A DNA stretch of 64,000 nucleotides from Acidimicrobiia bacterium (GTDB lineage Bacteria; Actinomycetota; Acidimicrobiia; Acidimicrobiales; CAIXPF01), in contig CANJRG010000004.1 in assembly GCA_947476745.1 (NCBI GenBank), forward strand, positions 124,001-188,000, given 5' to 3'. The notes beneath the pieces are model-generated. The model was not told the DNA's origin and did not search any database. It was given only the letters and a program-made list of their open reading frames with translations. The translations under genes and the position numbers were made by a program. Positions 53,098-61,863 of this stretch are shown here, piece after piece (the first letter of the stretch is position 1; each line of letters starts with the position of its first letter).

Positions 53098-53625
53098 TCA
53101 GCCCGCGGCGGGACCGCGGGCGTCGAGCACCCAGTCGATGGCGTCGTTGCCGTCACGGGTACCCCACATGCCGGGGCCGCCGCCGCGCACCCGTCCGGCG
53201 GGGACCGGGTCGACGCGGCGCCATTCCTGGGCCACCACCCGGTAGGCGATCAGCCAGTTACCGTCGCGCTTCTCGAAGCGGTCGACGTAGCGGATGCCCC
53301 AGATGTCGTCACGGCCGGAACCGTCGGCGAGCTGTTCGCGGTGGTAAGCCACCGCGTAGGTCTCGGCCCGGGCCACGTCGCCGTCGAGGTCGATCAACAT
53401 GTTGCCCATGAAGTGCATGGTGGCCACGAACTTGGGCAGGAACTGCTCCGCCCCGGCGATGAACTCCTCGACGTCGCCCTTCATCGAACCGTGGTCGTCG
53501 TAGGCATCAGGGTGGTAGCAGGACCGTACGAGGTCCATGTCGATCCGGTCGATGCCCCGCGCGTAGCGGTGGATGACATCCGCGATCTCTTGTTTGGCCA
53601 GCAGGTCTTCCACGGTGAGCGCCAT
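53098..53625 (-). CDS. SnoaL-like (NTF2-fold) protein
   Basis: 175 residues. LLAKQEIADVIHRYARGIDRIDMDLVRSCYH is the usual start of the SnoaL_4 group, followed by FVATMHFMGNMLIDLDGD and DRFEKRDGNWLIAYRVV. These cone-shaped dimers act as isomerases, dehydratases or have no known activity; in actinobacteria they often sit with SDR and ring-cleaving genes, as here with the SDR upstream. The final 30 residues are Gly/Pro-rich. Confidence 0.83.
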   Translation of the reverse strand: MALTVEDLLAKQEIADVIHRYARGIDRIDMDLVRSCYHPDAYDDHGSMKGDVEEFIAGAEQFLPKFVATMHFMGNMLIDLDGDVARAETYAVAYHREQLADGSGRDDIWGIRYVDRFEKRDGNWLIAYRVVAQEWRRVDPVPAGRVRGGGPGMWGTRDGNDAIDWVLDARGPAAG

Positions 53626-53685
53626 GAGCAGTTTCTACTCGCCGGCGGTCCGGTCGGGCCCGCACGGTCCGACGACCACCTCGGG

Positions 53686-54483
53686 TCAAGCCCGCTTCGA
53701 CGCCGGGCGGGGGTCGGCGAGCACGCCGAGCGGCGACTGGGCCCGCAGGCCACCGTCGACCACGATGGCCTCGCCCGACACGAACGAGGACTCGTCCGAC
53801 GCCAGCCACAGGGCGGCGGCGGCGATCTCCTCCGGCCGGCCGAGGCGACGCAGGGCGTGGGCGTTCACGTTGCGCTCGAGCACCACAGGTTCGGCCATCA
53901 TCCGCTTCACCGGCGGCGTCTCGATGGTGCCAGGGCAGATGGCATTGACTCGCACCCCCTGGGGGCCGTGGTCGGTGGACAGCGCCCGGGTGAGGTTGAT
54001 GACCGCGGCCTTCGAGGCGGCGTAGCAGATGGCGCCACCGTCGCCGTGCAGGCCCGAGATGGACGCCGTGTTGATGATCGAGCCGCCGCCCTGAGCCACC
54101 ATGTGCGGGACCGCGAACTTGGCGCCGAGGAACACCGAGCGCACGTTGACCGCCATGACGAAGTCCCAGTCCGCCACGCTCAGCTCCACCGCCGTGCCGG
54201 GCCGCAGGGTGCCGGCGTTGTTGAACAGCACGTCGAGACGGCCGTACTGGGCAACGGCGGCGTTCACCATCGCCTCGACCGACGCGGCGTCGGCGACATC
54301 GACCTCGACGGCGACGGCCTCGCCCTGCTCGTCGCGGATGGCCTGGGCCACCGCCTCCGCCTTGGCGTGGCGGATGTCGGCCACGACGACCATGGCACCC
54401 TCCCGGGCGAAACGCCGGGCGCTGGCCTCCCCAATGCCCGACGCGGCTCCGGTGACGATGGCGACCTTGTTCTCAAGCAGCAT
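53686..54483 (-). CDS. Short-chain dehydrogenase/reductase (SDR)
   Basis: 265 residues from ATG 54483 with GAGAGGA upstream. Cofactor motif VTGAASGIGEASARR, acidic VVVADI (prefers NAD), NNAG structural motif, catalytic Ser in IINTASISG and YxxxK in CYAASKAAVIN; the PG motif is ICPGTIETP. It oxidises an alcohol or reduces a ketone. It precedes the SnoaL-like gene on the same strand by 60 bases. Confidence 0.92.
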   Translation of the reverse strand: MLLENKVAIVTGAASGIGEASARRFAREGAMVVVADIRHAKAEAVAQAIRDEQGEAVAVEVDVADAASVEAMVNAAVAQYGRLDVLFNNAGTLRPGTAVELSVADWDFVMAVNVRSVFLGAKFAVPHMVAQGGGSIINTASISGLHGDGGAICYAASKAAVINLTRALSTDHGPQGVRVNAICPGTIETPPVKRMMAEPVVLERNVNAHALRRLGRPEEIAAAALWLASDESSFVSGEAIVVDGGLRAQSPLGVLADPRPASKRA

Positions 54484-54790
54484 GACGGTGTTCCTCTCAC
54501 GGGGTGGCGGCCGTGGCGCTCCGGCGACACCGGAGCACACGACCGACGCGATCCCAGAAGCATGGCAAAGACCGGCGGGCCGGCGCCCGCCACGGGCCGG
54601 TGGAACCCGGACGGGAGCACGGCGCAGGTCTGCGTGGATCGGCGTGTACCAGGCCGGGCGACACGATGCGGAGCCGGGCGACACGATGCGGAGCCGGGCG
54701 ACACGGTCCCGCAGTCACCGGCCTGCGTTGACAACGCCGGGAGCTGCTGCTGGAGTGGGCCGCCGTCTCCCGAACGCCGAGGTCGTCACC
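54484..54790. other. Divergent intergenic region with repeats
   Basis: About 300 bases between the divergent SDR and hydratase genes. Apart from the 20-bp repeat at 54654-54705 I see no gene; the promoters of both genes must lie here. Confidence 0.6.
54654..54705. repeat. 20-bp tandem repeat, two copies and a partial third
   Basis: CCGGGCGACACGATGCGGAG occurs at 54654 and 54674, with twelve bases of a third copy to 54705. It shares the core GGGCGACACGA with the 15-bp repeats at 2361-2420. Confidence 0.9.
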
Positions 54791-55594
54791 ATGGCAACGC
54801 TCAGTACCGATGCGGTCACCGCCGCCGCCGACCTGCTCGCCGCCCACCGCCGCCGAGGCGAGCGTCTGGCCGAGATCCCGGTGGCGATCCGGCCCGTCGA
54901 CCTCGACGACGCCTACGCCGTGCAGGAGGGCCTCGTCGAGCGGCTGTGCGCCGAGCACGCCGGCAAGGCCGTGGGCTACAAGGTGGCCTGCACCAACGTC
55001 ATCGCCCAACAGGCTCTGCAGGTCCGCTCGCCGCTGTTCGGCCGGCTGCTGAGCCACTCGGTGTGGCCCTCCCCGGTCACCCTCGAGGCCGCCCGGTTCA
55101 CCACCCGGGTCATCGAGTGCGAGTTCGGCCTGCGGATCGGCACCGACCTGTCCCCCGGCGGCGGACCCTACGACGCGGTCACCATCGCTCCGTTCGTGGA
55201 CGCGGTGTTCCCGTCGATCGAGATCGTTGACCACCGTTTCGCCGACTGGTCCCTGGGGGCGCCGTCGATCGCTGCGGACAACGCCATCCACGGCGGCTGG
55301 GTCCAGGGCCGGCCCTACGACGGCGACTGGCGTGAGCTCGACCTGGCGAACCATGCCCTCGAGGCCCGCATCGACGGCGCGCTGGTGAGCACCGGCACCG
55401 GGGCGGCGGTCCTCGGCAACCCCCTCACCGTGATGGCCTGGCTGGCCGACGAGCTGCCCCGCCACGGCCGGCGGCTCCGTGCCGGCGACGTGGTCACCAC
55501 CGGAGTGTGCACCGAGGTGTTCAGCGCCGAGGCCGGCTCCACCGTCGTCGCCGACTTCGGCATCCTCGGTACCGTGAGCATCGACTGGCGCTGA
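54791..55594 (+). CDS. 2-Keto-4-pentenoate hydratase/fumarylacetoacetase-family protein
   Basis: 267 residues. GKAVGYKVACTNVIAQQALQV and the metal-binding CEFGLRIG, followed by PSIEIVDHRFADW, match MhpD-type hydratases, which add water to 2-hydroxypenta-2,4-dienoates in meta-cleavage of aromatics; the acidic metal ligands are the E's of ECEFG and IEIVD. No partner aldolase or ring-cleavage dioxygenase lies in the window, so the exact pathway is open. Confidence 0.85.
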   Translation: MATLSTDAVTAAADLLAAHRRRGERLAEIPVAIRPVDLDDAYAVQEGLVERLCAEHAGKAVGYKVACTNVIAQQALQVRSPLFGRLLSHSVWPSPVTLEAARFTTRVIECEFGLRIGTDLSPGGGPYDAVTIAPFVDAVFPSIEIVDHRFADWSLGAPSIAADNAIHGGWVQGRPYDGDWRELDLANHALEARIDGALVSTGTGAAVLGNPLTVMAWLADELPRHGRRLRAGDVVTTGVCTEVFSAEAGSTVVADFGILGTVSIDWR

Positions 55595-55619
55595 GCACCC
55601 CGGCCGCAGCTCCGGCCCC

Positions 55620-55643
55620 GGGTGTCCGGGTGTCCGGGTGTCC
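55620..55643. repeat. Three tandem copies of GGGTGTCC
   Basis: Perfect 8-bp repeats lie between the hydratase and amidohydrolase genes. Confidence 0.9.
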
Positions 55644-55713
55644 GGTCAGCTTCGACGGGGTGTAACTTGCAAGGTATCGGGCACGCCGCCCGGGAACCGC
55701 GTTGGGGGAACAC

Positions 55714-56859
55714 GTGAAGGTCGACTTTCCGATCATCTCGGCTGACTCGCACATCACCGAGGCACCGAACACCTACCTGGACTACATCGACAGCAAGTAC
55801 GTCGACGTAGCCCCTCGAGTGGTCGAGACCGAGAACCACGGTGACGTCTACGTCATCGACGGGATGAAGCGCTCGATCCCGATGGGGCTGGTGGCCGCCG
55901 CCGGCCAGAAGGCCGACGAGCTCAACACCAAGGCCCGCTACTCCGACCTGCCGAAGTCGGGCTACGACTCGTCCTACCGTCTCGCCGACCAGAACCGCGA
56001 CGGCGTCTCGGCCGAGGTCATCTACCCGTCGGTCGGCATGGTGCTGTGCAACCACCCGGACTTCGACTACAAGAAGGCCTCGATGGATGCGTACAACCGG
56101 TGGATCGCCGAGTACTGCGACCTCGACCGCAACCGGCTGCTGGCCCTCGGCCAGACCCCGATGCGCTCCCCGGAGGAGGGCATCAAGGACCTCGAGAAGA
56201 TGAAGGCCATGGGCATGCGCGGCGTGATGATGCCGGGCAACCCGCAGGTCGAGGACTACGACTCGCCCATCTACGACGAGTTCTGGGACGCCTGCGTGGA
56301 CCTTGCGCTGGTCCCGAGCTTCCACATCCTCACCAGCTCCGCCGACGGTCTCAACCGCAACCGCGGCCCGAAGATGAACGGCTTCCTGTCGATCATCCGC
56401 GGCTGCCAGGACATCATGGGCATGTTCGTGCTCGGTGGCGTGTTCGAGCGCAACCCCCGCCTCAAGCTGGTCTGCGTCGAGGCCGACGCCGGCTGGGCGC
56501 CGCACTTCATGTACCGGATGGACCACGCCTACGACCGGCACCGCAAGTGGCTGACCGCCAACATCGACCGGATGCCGTCGGAATACTTCCGCGAGCACAT
56601 CTACATGACGTTCCAGGACGACTTCGTCGCCTTCCGCAACGCCGACCAGATGAACTGGCGGCGGCTGTGCTGGGCGAACGACTTCCCCCACTCCGACTCG
56701 ACCTGGCCGTGGAGCCAGGAGATGCTGACCGAGCACACCAGCCACCTCACCGAGGAGCAGCGCCGCGGCATCCTGTGCGACAACGTGGCCGAGCTGTACG
56801 GCATCGACACCTCGCTGCTGCCCATCGGCGGCGACGAGCTGGTCACCAACAACGCCTGA
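55714..56859 (+). CDS. Amidohydrolase family 2 protein
   Basis: 381 residues from GTG 55714, with GGGGGA just upstream. Metal site IISADSHITEAP (Asp-x-His), mid-barrel SFHILTS, and CWANDFPHSDSTWPWS with the barrel Asp near the C-terminus. Common in actinobacteria next to P450, CaiB and LLM genes; most are uncharacterised hydrolases or decarboxylases. A strong terminator follows, so it is probably expressed alone. Confidence 0.88.
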   Translation: MKVDFPIISADSHITEAPNTYLDYIDSKYVDVAPRVVETENHGDVYVIDGMKRSIPMGLVAAAGQKADELNTKARYSDLPKSGYDSSYRLADQNRDGVSAEVIYPSVGMVLCNHPDFDYKKASMDAYNRWIAEYCDLDRNRLLALGQTPMRSPEEGIKDLEKMKAMGMRGVMMPGNPQVEDYDSPIYDEFWDACVDLALVPSFHILTSSADGLNRNRGPKMNGFLSIIRGCQDIMGMFVLGGVFERNPRLKLVCVEADAGWAPHFMYRMDHAYDRHRKWLTANIDRMPSEYFREHIYMTFQDDFVAFRNADQMNWRRLCWANDFPHSDSTWPWSQEMLTEHTSHLTEEQRRGILCDNVAELYGIDTSLLPIGGDELVTNNA

Positions 56860-56872
56860 TCGACCCGATCAC

Positions 56873-56913
56873 CCGCAGGCGGCGCTCCCGGTCAACCGGG
56901 ACGCCGCCTGCGG
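56873..56913. terminator. Terminator after the amidohydrolase gene
   Basis: A 19-bp stem with one bulged C and a two-base loop; the outer arm is CCGCAGGCGGCG and the inner arm TCCCGGT. Confidence 0.8.
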
Positions 56914-56965
56914 CGCGTTCGGCGGGTCCCGTTGCGTTCGGCGCACGCTGCGCGCCGATGAGGCG

Positions 56966-56971
56966 TACGAT
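56966..56971 (+). promoter_or_regulatory. -10 box of a leaderless promoter (TACGAT)
   Basis: Ends six bases before the ATG at 56978. Confidence 0.6.
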
Positions 56972-56977
56972 CGCGAC

Positions 56978-57382
56978 ATGGAATTTCTCGGGGTTCACCA
57001 CATCTCGCTCAACGTCGCCGACAACGAGGCAGCCGAGCGCTTCTACACCGACGTGCTCGGCCTGGCGAAGCTCCCCCGGCCCGACTTCGGGTTTCCCGGC
57101 TCGTGGCTGGGCCTGCCCGACGGGCGCCAGGTCCACCTGATCCAGAGCGACGACTTCATGCCGCCGAAGGGCCCGCATTTCGCCCTGCACGTCGCCGATC
57201 TCGACGCCGTCCGTGACGAGCTGATGGCCCAGGGCATCAAGGTCTCGAAAGTCTCCGAGATCGCCCACGTCGGCCGCCAGTGCTTCTTCAAGGACCCCTG
57301 CGGCAACGGCATCGAGCTCAACGAGCCGCTGACCTCACGTCGGGCCCGGCTCGAGAGCGCCACCGCCGCCGCCACGAGCTGA
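56978..57382 (+). CDS. VOC-superfamily (glyoxalase/dioxygenase-fold) protein
   Basis: 134 residues, one VOC module pair. GVHHISLNVADNEAAERFY holds the first metal His, VHLIQSDD the second region, ALHVADLDAV the third and CGNGIELNEPL the terminal Glu. Fits a glyoxalase I-like or ring-cleaving single-domain enzyme; the substrate is unknown. Confidence 0.88.
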   Translation: MEFLGVHHISLNVADNEAAERFYTDVLGLAKLPRPDFGFPGSWLGLPDGRQVHLIQSDDFMPPKGPHFALHVADLDAVRDELMAQGIKVSKVSEIAHVGRQCFFKDPCGNGIELNEPLTSRRARLESATAAATS

Positions 57383-57468
57383 TTCGGAACAGGGCCGTAC
57401 CCGGTCCACCGAACGGCGCGGGGCCACGGGCATTGGAGGCATCGCTCTGCCTCGCGCCACGGTGCAGC

Positions 57469-57474
57469 TACGGT
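57469..57474 (+). promoter_or_regulatory. -10 box of a leaderless promoter (TACGGT)
   Basis: Ends seven bases before the ATG at 57482. Confidence 0.6.
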
Positions 57475-57481
57475 CGCCGCC

Positions 57482-58672
57482 ATGCTCGCTGCCCTCGACG
57501 GAATCCGTGTCCTGGATCTCTCCACCCTCGTCCAAGGGCCGCAATCAGCGGCCATGCTGCACGGTCTGGGGGCTGAGGTCGTCAAGATCGAACTGCCAGG
57601 TATCGGCGACATGGGCCGTCATGTCGACGTGCTGGCCGACTACGGCACGTCGAGCGTCTTCGTGGCGTGCAACCGGGACAAGCGCAGCGTCACCCTCGAC
57701 CTGCGCACCGCCGGCGGGAAGCGGGCCTTCGAGCGGCTCGTCGCCACCGCTGATGTCGTGCTGTCGAACTTCGCCCCCGGCACCCTCGATGCCTGGGGCC
57801 TGGGCTATGAGGACCTCTCGCGAATCAACCCGCGTCTGGTCTGGGCCGCCGGAAGCTATCTCGGCCCTCTCGGGCCCGATGCGCAGCGTGAAGGGGCCGA
57901 CATGGTCGGCCAGGCCATGGGCGGACTGATCTCCACCACCGGCGAGGACGGTGGGCCGATGACCCCGGTGGCGGCGCTGATGGCAGACCACGGCGGCGCC
58001 CAGAACCTCACCATCGGCATCCTCGCCGCCCTGATGGCCCGCACCACCACCGGGCGGGGCCAGCGGGTGGACGTGTCGCTGCTGGGCGGACAGATCTGGG
58101 CCCAGGCCTTCGAGTACACCCACTACCTGATGACCGGGGAACTCGCCGGGCGGTCCAACGGCGGCCACCCCCTGGTGCACGCCCTCTACGGCATCTTCCC
58201 GACGAGCGACGGTTACGTGGCCATCGCCGGCTGCCCCGAGCACCTGTGGCCCGGCATGTGCGAGGCCGTCGAACGCCCCGACCTGCTCGCGCACCCGAGG
58301 TTCGGCCAGTATCTCGTCACGCCCGAGATCAAGGCGGAGATGCGACGGGAGTTCAGCGCCATCTTCGCCACTCGCACCACCGCCGAATGGTGCGAACGCC
58401 TCGCCGCCGCCGGCCAGCGCTTCGCCCCGGTGCGCAACCACGCCGAGGTCGCCGCCGACCCCCAAGCCCTCCTCAACGGTTACCTGGTCGACGTCGAGCA
58501 CCCCGACTGGGGGCCGATGCGGATGGTGGGCAACCCGATCCTGATGAGCGAGACACCGGCCCGGGTCGGGGTGGTGGCACCGGAGCTGGGCCAACACACC
58601 GAGGAGGTGCTTCTCGAAGCCGGCTTCAGCTGGGAGGACATCGACGCGCTGCGGGCCGACGGCGCGTACTGA
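57482..58672 (+). CDS. CaiB/BaiF family III CoA-transferase
   Basis: 396 residues, single domain. LDGIRVLDLSTLVQGPQSAAML and VVKIELPGIGDMGR at the N-terminus, and the catalytic Asp in GQRVDVSLLGGQIW. It moves CoA from an acyl-CoA to another acid. Unlike the 816-residue fusion at 37255, this one has the usual size. Confidence 0.92.
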   Translation: MLAALDGIRVLDLSTLVQGPQSAAMLHGLGAEVVKIELPGIGDMGRHVDVLADYGTSSVFVACNRDKRSVTLDLRTAGGKRAFERLVATADVVLSNFAPGTLDAWGLGYEDLSRINPRLVWAAGSYLGPLGPDAQREGADMVGQAMGGLISTTGEDGGPMTPVAALMADHGGAQNLTIGILAALMARTTTGRGQRVDVSLLGGQIWAQAFEYTHYLMTGELAGRSNGGHPLVHALYGIFPTSDGYVAIAGCPEHLWPGMCEAVERPDLLAHPRFGQYLVTPEIKAEMRREFSAIFATRTTAEWCERLAAAGQRFAPVRNHAEVAADPQALLNGYLVDVEHPDWGPMRMVGNPILMSETPARVGVVAPELGQHTEEVLLEAGFSWEDIDALRADGAY

Positions 58673-58750
58673 GCCCCCGCAGCGCGTAGCGGGCCCCAGC
58701 GCCGGGGGCGTCCGCGGCGACGCGACACGCGGGTGACCCCGAGGGGGCGC

Positions 58751-58756
58751 TACGGT
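58751..58756 (+). promoter_or_regulatory. -10 box of a leaderless promoter (TACGGT)
   Basis: Ends seven bases before the GTG at 58764. Confidence 0.6.
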
Positions 58757-58763
58757 CCCCGCC

Positions 58764-59618
58764 GTGCAACTCGGTGTCTGCGTCCGTGATCTCCCAGTGG
58801 CCGACGTGGTCGGCCTTGCCAAGCAGGCCGAGGGCCTCGGCTACTCCCACCTGTACCTGCCCGAGGGCGGCCAGGTCGACAACGAGGGTCGGCTGTTGGG
58901 CCGTGACCCGTTCGTCACGCTGTCCGCGGTATTCGAGGCCACCACGTCCCTGGTGGGCGCGGTCGGCGTGGCCCAGGCCATCTTCCAGCGCATGGCGCAA
59001 CTGGCCCTGCGGGCCGCAACCCTGGCCGAGCAGTCCGGCGGACGGTTTGACCTCGGCATCGGGGTGTCCCACCGTGAGCTCGCCGCCCGCTTCGAGGTGC
59101 CATTCCCGACCTCGCCGCTGGCGACGGTGCGCCACTGCCTCGACGAGCTGAAGGACTGGCGTGGCCGGCTGCGTTTCGGCAACGACTTCCCCGTCCTCGT
59201 CGGTGCCCTCGGCCCGAAGATGGTGACCCTGGGCGCGACCCACGGCGACGGCGTGGTCCTCAACTGGTTGACCCCGACGACCGCCAAGACCACCGTGGAC
59301 ACCGTGCGGGCCGCCACCGGGCCGTATCGCACGGCCCAGACCGTGTTGTACATACGGGTCGGTACGGCAGCCACCCTGCGACCCGATGCCGTGGGCTACG
59401 ACCAGATGGCCAACTACCACCAGCACTTCGTGGCCCAGGGCCTGACCGACCCCGAGGCCGTGGTGGCCGGGACCTGCCTCGACTCCGGCGACCTCGGCGC
59501 GGTCCGTGCCGCCATCGACGCGTACGCCGAGACCGGCCTCGACGTGCTGTGCCTGTACGTGCACGGCCTCGCGCCGGCCGAGCGCAGCCGGATCCTCACC
59601 GCCGTCGCCGGTCGCTGA
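58764..59618 (+). CDS. LLM-class (luciferase-like, probably F420-dependent) oxidoreductase
   Basis: 284 residues from GTG. The TIM-barrel flavin/F420 fold is seen in LGVCVRDLPVADVVGLAKQAEGLGYSHLYLPE, AATLAEQSGGRFDLGIGVSH and VPVLVGALGPKMV-like FPVLVGALGPKM, typical of methylenetetrahydromethanopterin-reductase-like actinobacterial enzymes. It probably transfers hydride to or from an organic substrate with F420. Confidence 0.88.
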   Translation: MQLGVCVRDLPVADVVGLAKQAEGLGYSHLYLPEGGQVDNEGRLLGRDPFVTLSAVFEATTSLVGAVGVAQAIFQRMAQLALRAATLAEQSGGRFDLGIGVSHRELAARFEVPFPTSPLATVRHCLDELKDWRGRLRFGNDFPVLVGALGPKMVTLGATHGDGVVLNWLTPTTAKTTVDTVRAATGPYRTAQTVLYIRVGTAATLRPDAVGYDQMANYHQHFVAQGLTDPEAVVAGTCLDSGDLGAVRAAIDAYAETGLDVLCLYVHGLAPAERSRILTAVAGR

Positions 59619-59647
59619 GCGCAGGCCAATTCGGACCCGGCCGGGCC

Positions 59648-60250
59648 CTACCGACCGACCGTGCCGTCGGCGATCCGCTGGATCATCTGGCCGACCGAGG
59701 GCAGATGATCACGCGCCACGAAGTGGGCCGGGTCCCACAACTGCGAGCGGGTCAACGCCTTGGGACACTGTATGTAGACGGCCTCGACCTCGACCGCGAT
59801 CACGCAGGTGGGTACCTTGTCGCCGTCGGGACCGGCGAAGCTGCGCCGCAGCGCCTCGTCGGTACGCAACGAGGCCCGGCCGTTGGCCCGCAGGGTCTCC
59901 CCCACCCCCGGCACCAGGAACAGCAACCCCACCCGGGGGTCGCGCACGATGTTGCGCAACGAGTCGACCCGGTTGTTGCCTCGCCGGTCGGGCAGCAACA
60001 GGGTGTGCGCGTCGGCGACCCGCACCACGCCGCCGAGCTCGCCGCGCGGTGAACAGTCGAGCCCCTCGGGCCCGGCGGTGGCCAGCAGCACGAACGGTGA
60101 TGCCTCGATGAAGGCCCGATAGTCCTCGGAGATGAACGACAGCTCCTTGGTGACCGCGGCCGGGACCGGGTCGCCGTAGAGGGCGTCGAGCTCGGCCTCG
60201 GTGGTGATCGCCGGGTGCTGCTGGGGGTGGCCGGGTGCCGTGACGGTCAT
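59648..60250 (-). CDS. Pyridoxamine 5'-phosphate oxidase-like FMN/F420-binding protein
   Basis: 200 residues from ATG 60250. The split-barrel fold is shown by FIEASPFVLLATAGPEGLDCSPRGE, TLLLPDRRGNNRVDSLRNIVRDPRVGLLFLVPG and ANGRASL; KALTRSQLWDP near the C-terminus is typical of the MSMEG_1061-type group. It binds FMN or F420; physiological substrate unknown. Leaderless start. Confidence 0.87.
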   Translation of the reverse strand: MTVTAPGHPQQHPAITTEAELDALYGDPVPAAVTKELSFISEDYRAFIEASPFVLLATAGPEGLDCSPRGELGGVVRVADAHTLLLPDRRGNNRVDSLRNIVRDPRVGLLFLVPGVGETLRANGRASLRTDEALRRSFAGPDGDKVPTCVIAVEVEAVYIQCPKALTRSQLWDPAHFVARDHLPSVGQMIQRIADGTVGR

Positions 60251-60256
60251 GTCAGC

Positions 60257-60262
60257 ACCGTA
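60257..60262 (-). promoter_or_regulatory. -10 box of a leaderless promoter (TACGGT)
   Basis: On the minus strand it ends six bases before the ATG at 60250; the 9-bp repeats begin two bases upstream. Confidence 0.6.
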
Positions 60263-60264
60263 GT

Positions 60265-60300
60265 CCCGGGCCACCCGGGCCACCCGGGCCACCCGGGCCA
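60265..60300. repeat. Four tandem copies of a 9-bp unit (CCCGGGCCA)
   Basis: Perfect copies at 60265, 60274, 60283 and 60292, just upstream of a -10 box, where the -35 region would be. Confidence 0.92.
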
Positions 60301-60320
60301 CGCAGCCGGGTCGGCCTCGC

Positions 60321-61238
60321 TCAGCCGAGGGCGTCGCGCAGCTTGCCGTGGATCTTGGCGAGTTGCTCGATCATGGCATCGACCGAGCGGGCACCGGCCT
60401 GGAAGATGGCGGTGGCGTTCACCGACGTCCAGTCGCAGCCCATGGCCGCGATCTGCTCGGCCCGGCGTACCACCCGGTCGTGGTCGGCGTAGAACGTCTT
60501 GCCCTCGGCGTCGGTGGGCGGCGGGGCCAGCATCAGCTGCATGCCGATGGCCGAGGGGTCACGACCGGCTTGCTCGGCATAGGTGCGGATCTTGCCCATC
60601 GCCTTCACCACACCCTCGTCGCTGCCGGTTGCCGAACCCATCCAGCCGTCACCGAGGCGACCGGTGCGGCGCAGCGCGGCATCGGTGAGCCCGCCGATCC
60701 AGATCGGCAGGCTGCCACCCTGCGGCGGCTTGGGGTCCATGGCGATACCGTCGGCCGGGTAGTACGGGCCGTCTCGGTCGATGCGTTCCTGGCCCCAGTA
60801 GGCCCGCAGCACCTCGATCGCTTCGTCCATGCGCCGGCCGCGGTCCTTGAAGGAGGTCTGCAGCACCTCGAACTCGGCCTCCTGCCAGCCGACGCCCACA
60901 CCGAGACGCATCCGGCCCGCCGAGAGGGTGTCGATGGTGCTGACCTGCTTGGCCACCAGCACCGGCTGCCGCTGCGGCAGGACCAGCACCTCGGTGGACA
61001 GGCTGACCCGCTCGGTGACCGCGGCGGCGAACCCGAGCAGGATCAGCGCCTCGAGCACCGGCATGTTCGACGGGTAACGCGGGGCAGGCCGGCGTTCGGT
61101 CGGGTACCCCATGACCACGTGGTCGAACACGGCGAGCTCGTCGAAGCCGATCTCCTCGATGGCCCGGGCCACCGCGACGACCTGCTTGGGCCCCTCCCGG
61201 AAGGCAACGCTGGGAAACTCCACTGCGATCTTCATCAT
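60321..61238 (-). CDS. LLM-class F420-dependent oxidoreductase
   Basis: 305 residues from ATG 61238 (or the next codon, ATG 61235, better spaced from the G-rich site). IAVEFPSVAFREGPKQVVAVARAIEEIGFDELAVFDHV, LSAGRMRLGVGVGWQEAEFE and LPIWIGGLTDAALRRTGRLGDGWMG are hallmark stretches of actinobacterial F420-dependent enzymes. It is divergent from the small conserved gene at 61447. Confidence 0.9.
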   Translation of the reverse strand: MMKIAVEFPSVAFREGPKQVVAVARAIEEIGFDELAVFDHVVMGYPTERRPAPRYPSNMPVLEALILLGFAAAVTERVSLSTEVLVLPQRQPVLVAKQVSTIDTLSAGRMRLGVGVGWQEAEFEVLQTSFKDRGRRMDEAIEVLRAYWGQERIDRDGPYYPADGIAMDPKPPQGGSLPIWIGGLTDAALRRTGRLGDGWMGSATGSDEGVVKAMGKIRTYAEQAGRDPSAIGMQLMLAPPPTDAEGKTFYADHDRVVRRAEQIAAMGCDWTSVNATAIFQAGARSVDAMIEQLAKIHGKLRDALG

Positions 61239-61446
61239 CGATCCCCCCTGGCGTACCCCTCGGTGCGGACGCCGGGACCAGCCTTCCCCAGGACCGCTAC
61301 CGGCCGCCAGCCCACCGACCGACTCGGGCCGGGCGACCGATACCAGCGGGTTCTGCGGACCTCCGGGTGCTGAATGGGCCGGTCGGCGGCGCTTCGGTGC
61401 CGACCGGCCCTGCAGACAGTGCTGCCGGGTTGGCGACAATGGCACC

Positions 61447-61845
61447 ATGACAGACGCGTCGAACAAATGGAGCGAAGTCGGATCCCACGTCAGCGGGTTG
61501 GGCCAGAAGCTGCGCTACCACTTCGAACAGGCCCGCACCGCCGAGGCCGCATCGACCGGCGCCGCGGACACCGCCGGGGACGAACGGGTCCACGACGCAG
61601 TGCGCAAGCTCGCCGATGCCCTCGACGGGGTGTTCGACGCCGTCGGCGCCGCAGTGAAGGACCCCGCAGTCAAAGACGACGTCCGCCAGACCGGAACGGC
61701 GTTGTCCGAGGCGATCGCCACCACCTTCGCCGAGATCAGCGACGACCTGCGCCGCACCTTCCGCCGGACCCAGGCCGACACCCGCGGCGCGCCCGGCGCG
61801 GCCGACACCCCCGACGCGCCCGACACCCCCGACGCAACGGCCTGA
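61447..61845 (+). CDS. Small conserved actinobacterial protein of unknown function
   Basis: 132 residues, mostly helical: WSEVGSHVSGLGQKLRYHFEQ, then VHDAVRKLADALDGVFDAVGAAVKDPAVKDDVRQTGTALSEAI, and an acidic Pro/Asp/Ala tail made of short repeats (DAPDTPDA). The pattern of two amphipathic helices around KDPAVKDD looks like a family I have seen in high-GC actinobacteria but cannot name. No catalytic motif. Confidence 0.7.
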   Translation: MTDASNKWSEVGSHVSGLGQKLRYHFEQARTAEAASTGAADTAGDERVHDAVRKLADALDGVFDAVGAAVKDPAVKDDVRQTGTALSEAIATTFAEISDDLRRTFRRTQADTRGAPGAADTPDAPDTPDATA

Positions 61846-61863
61846 GCGCCGGCCGCCCGGTGC

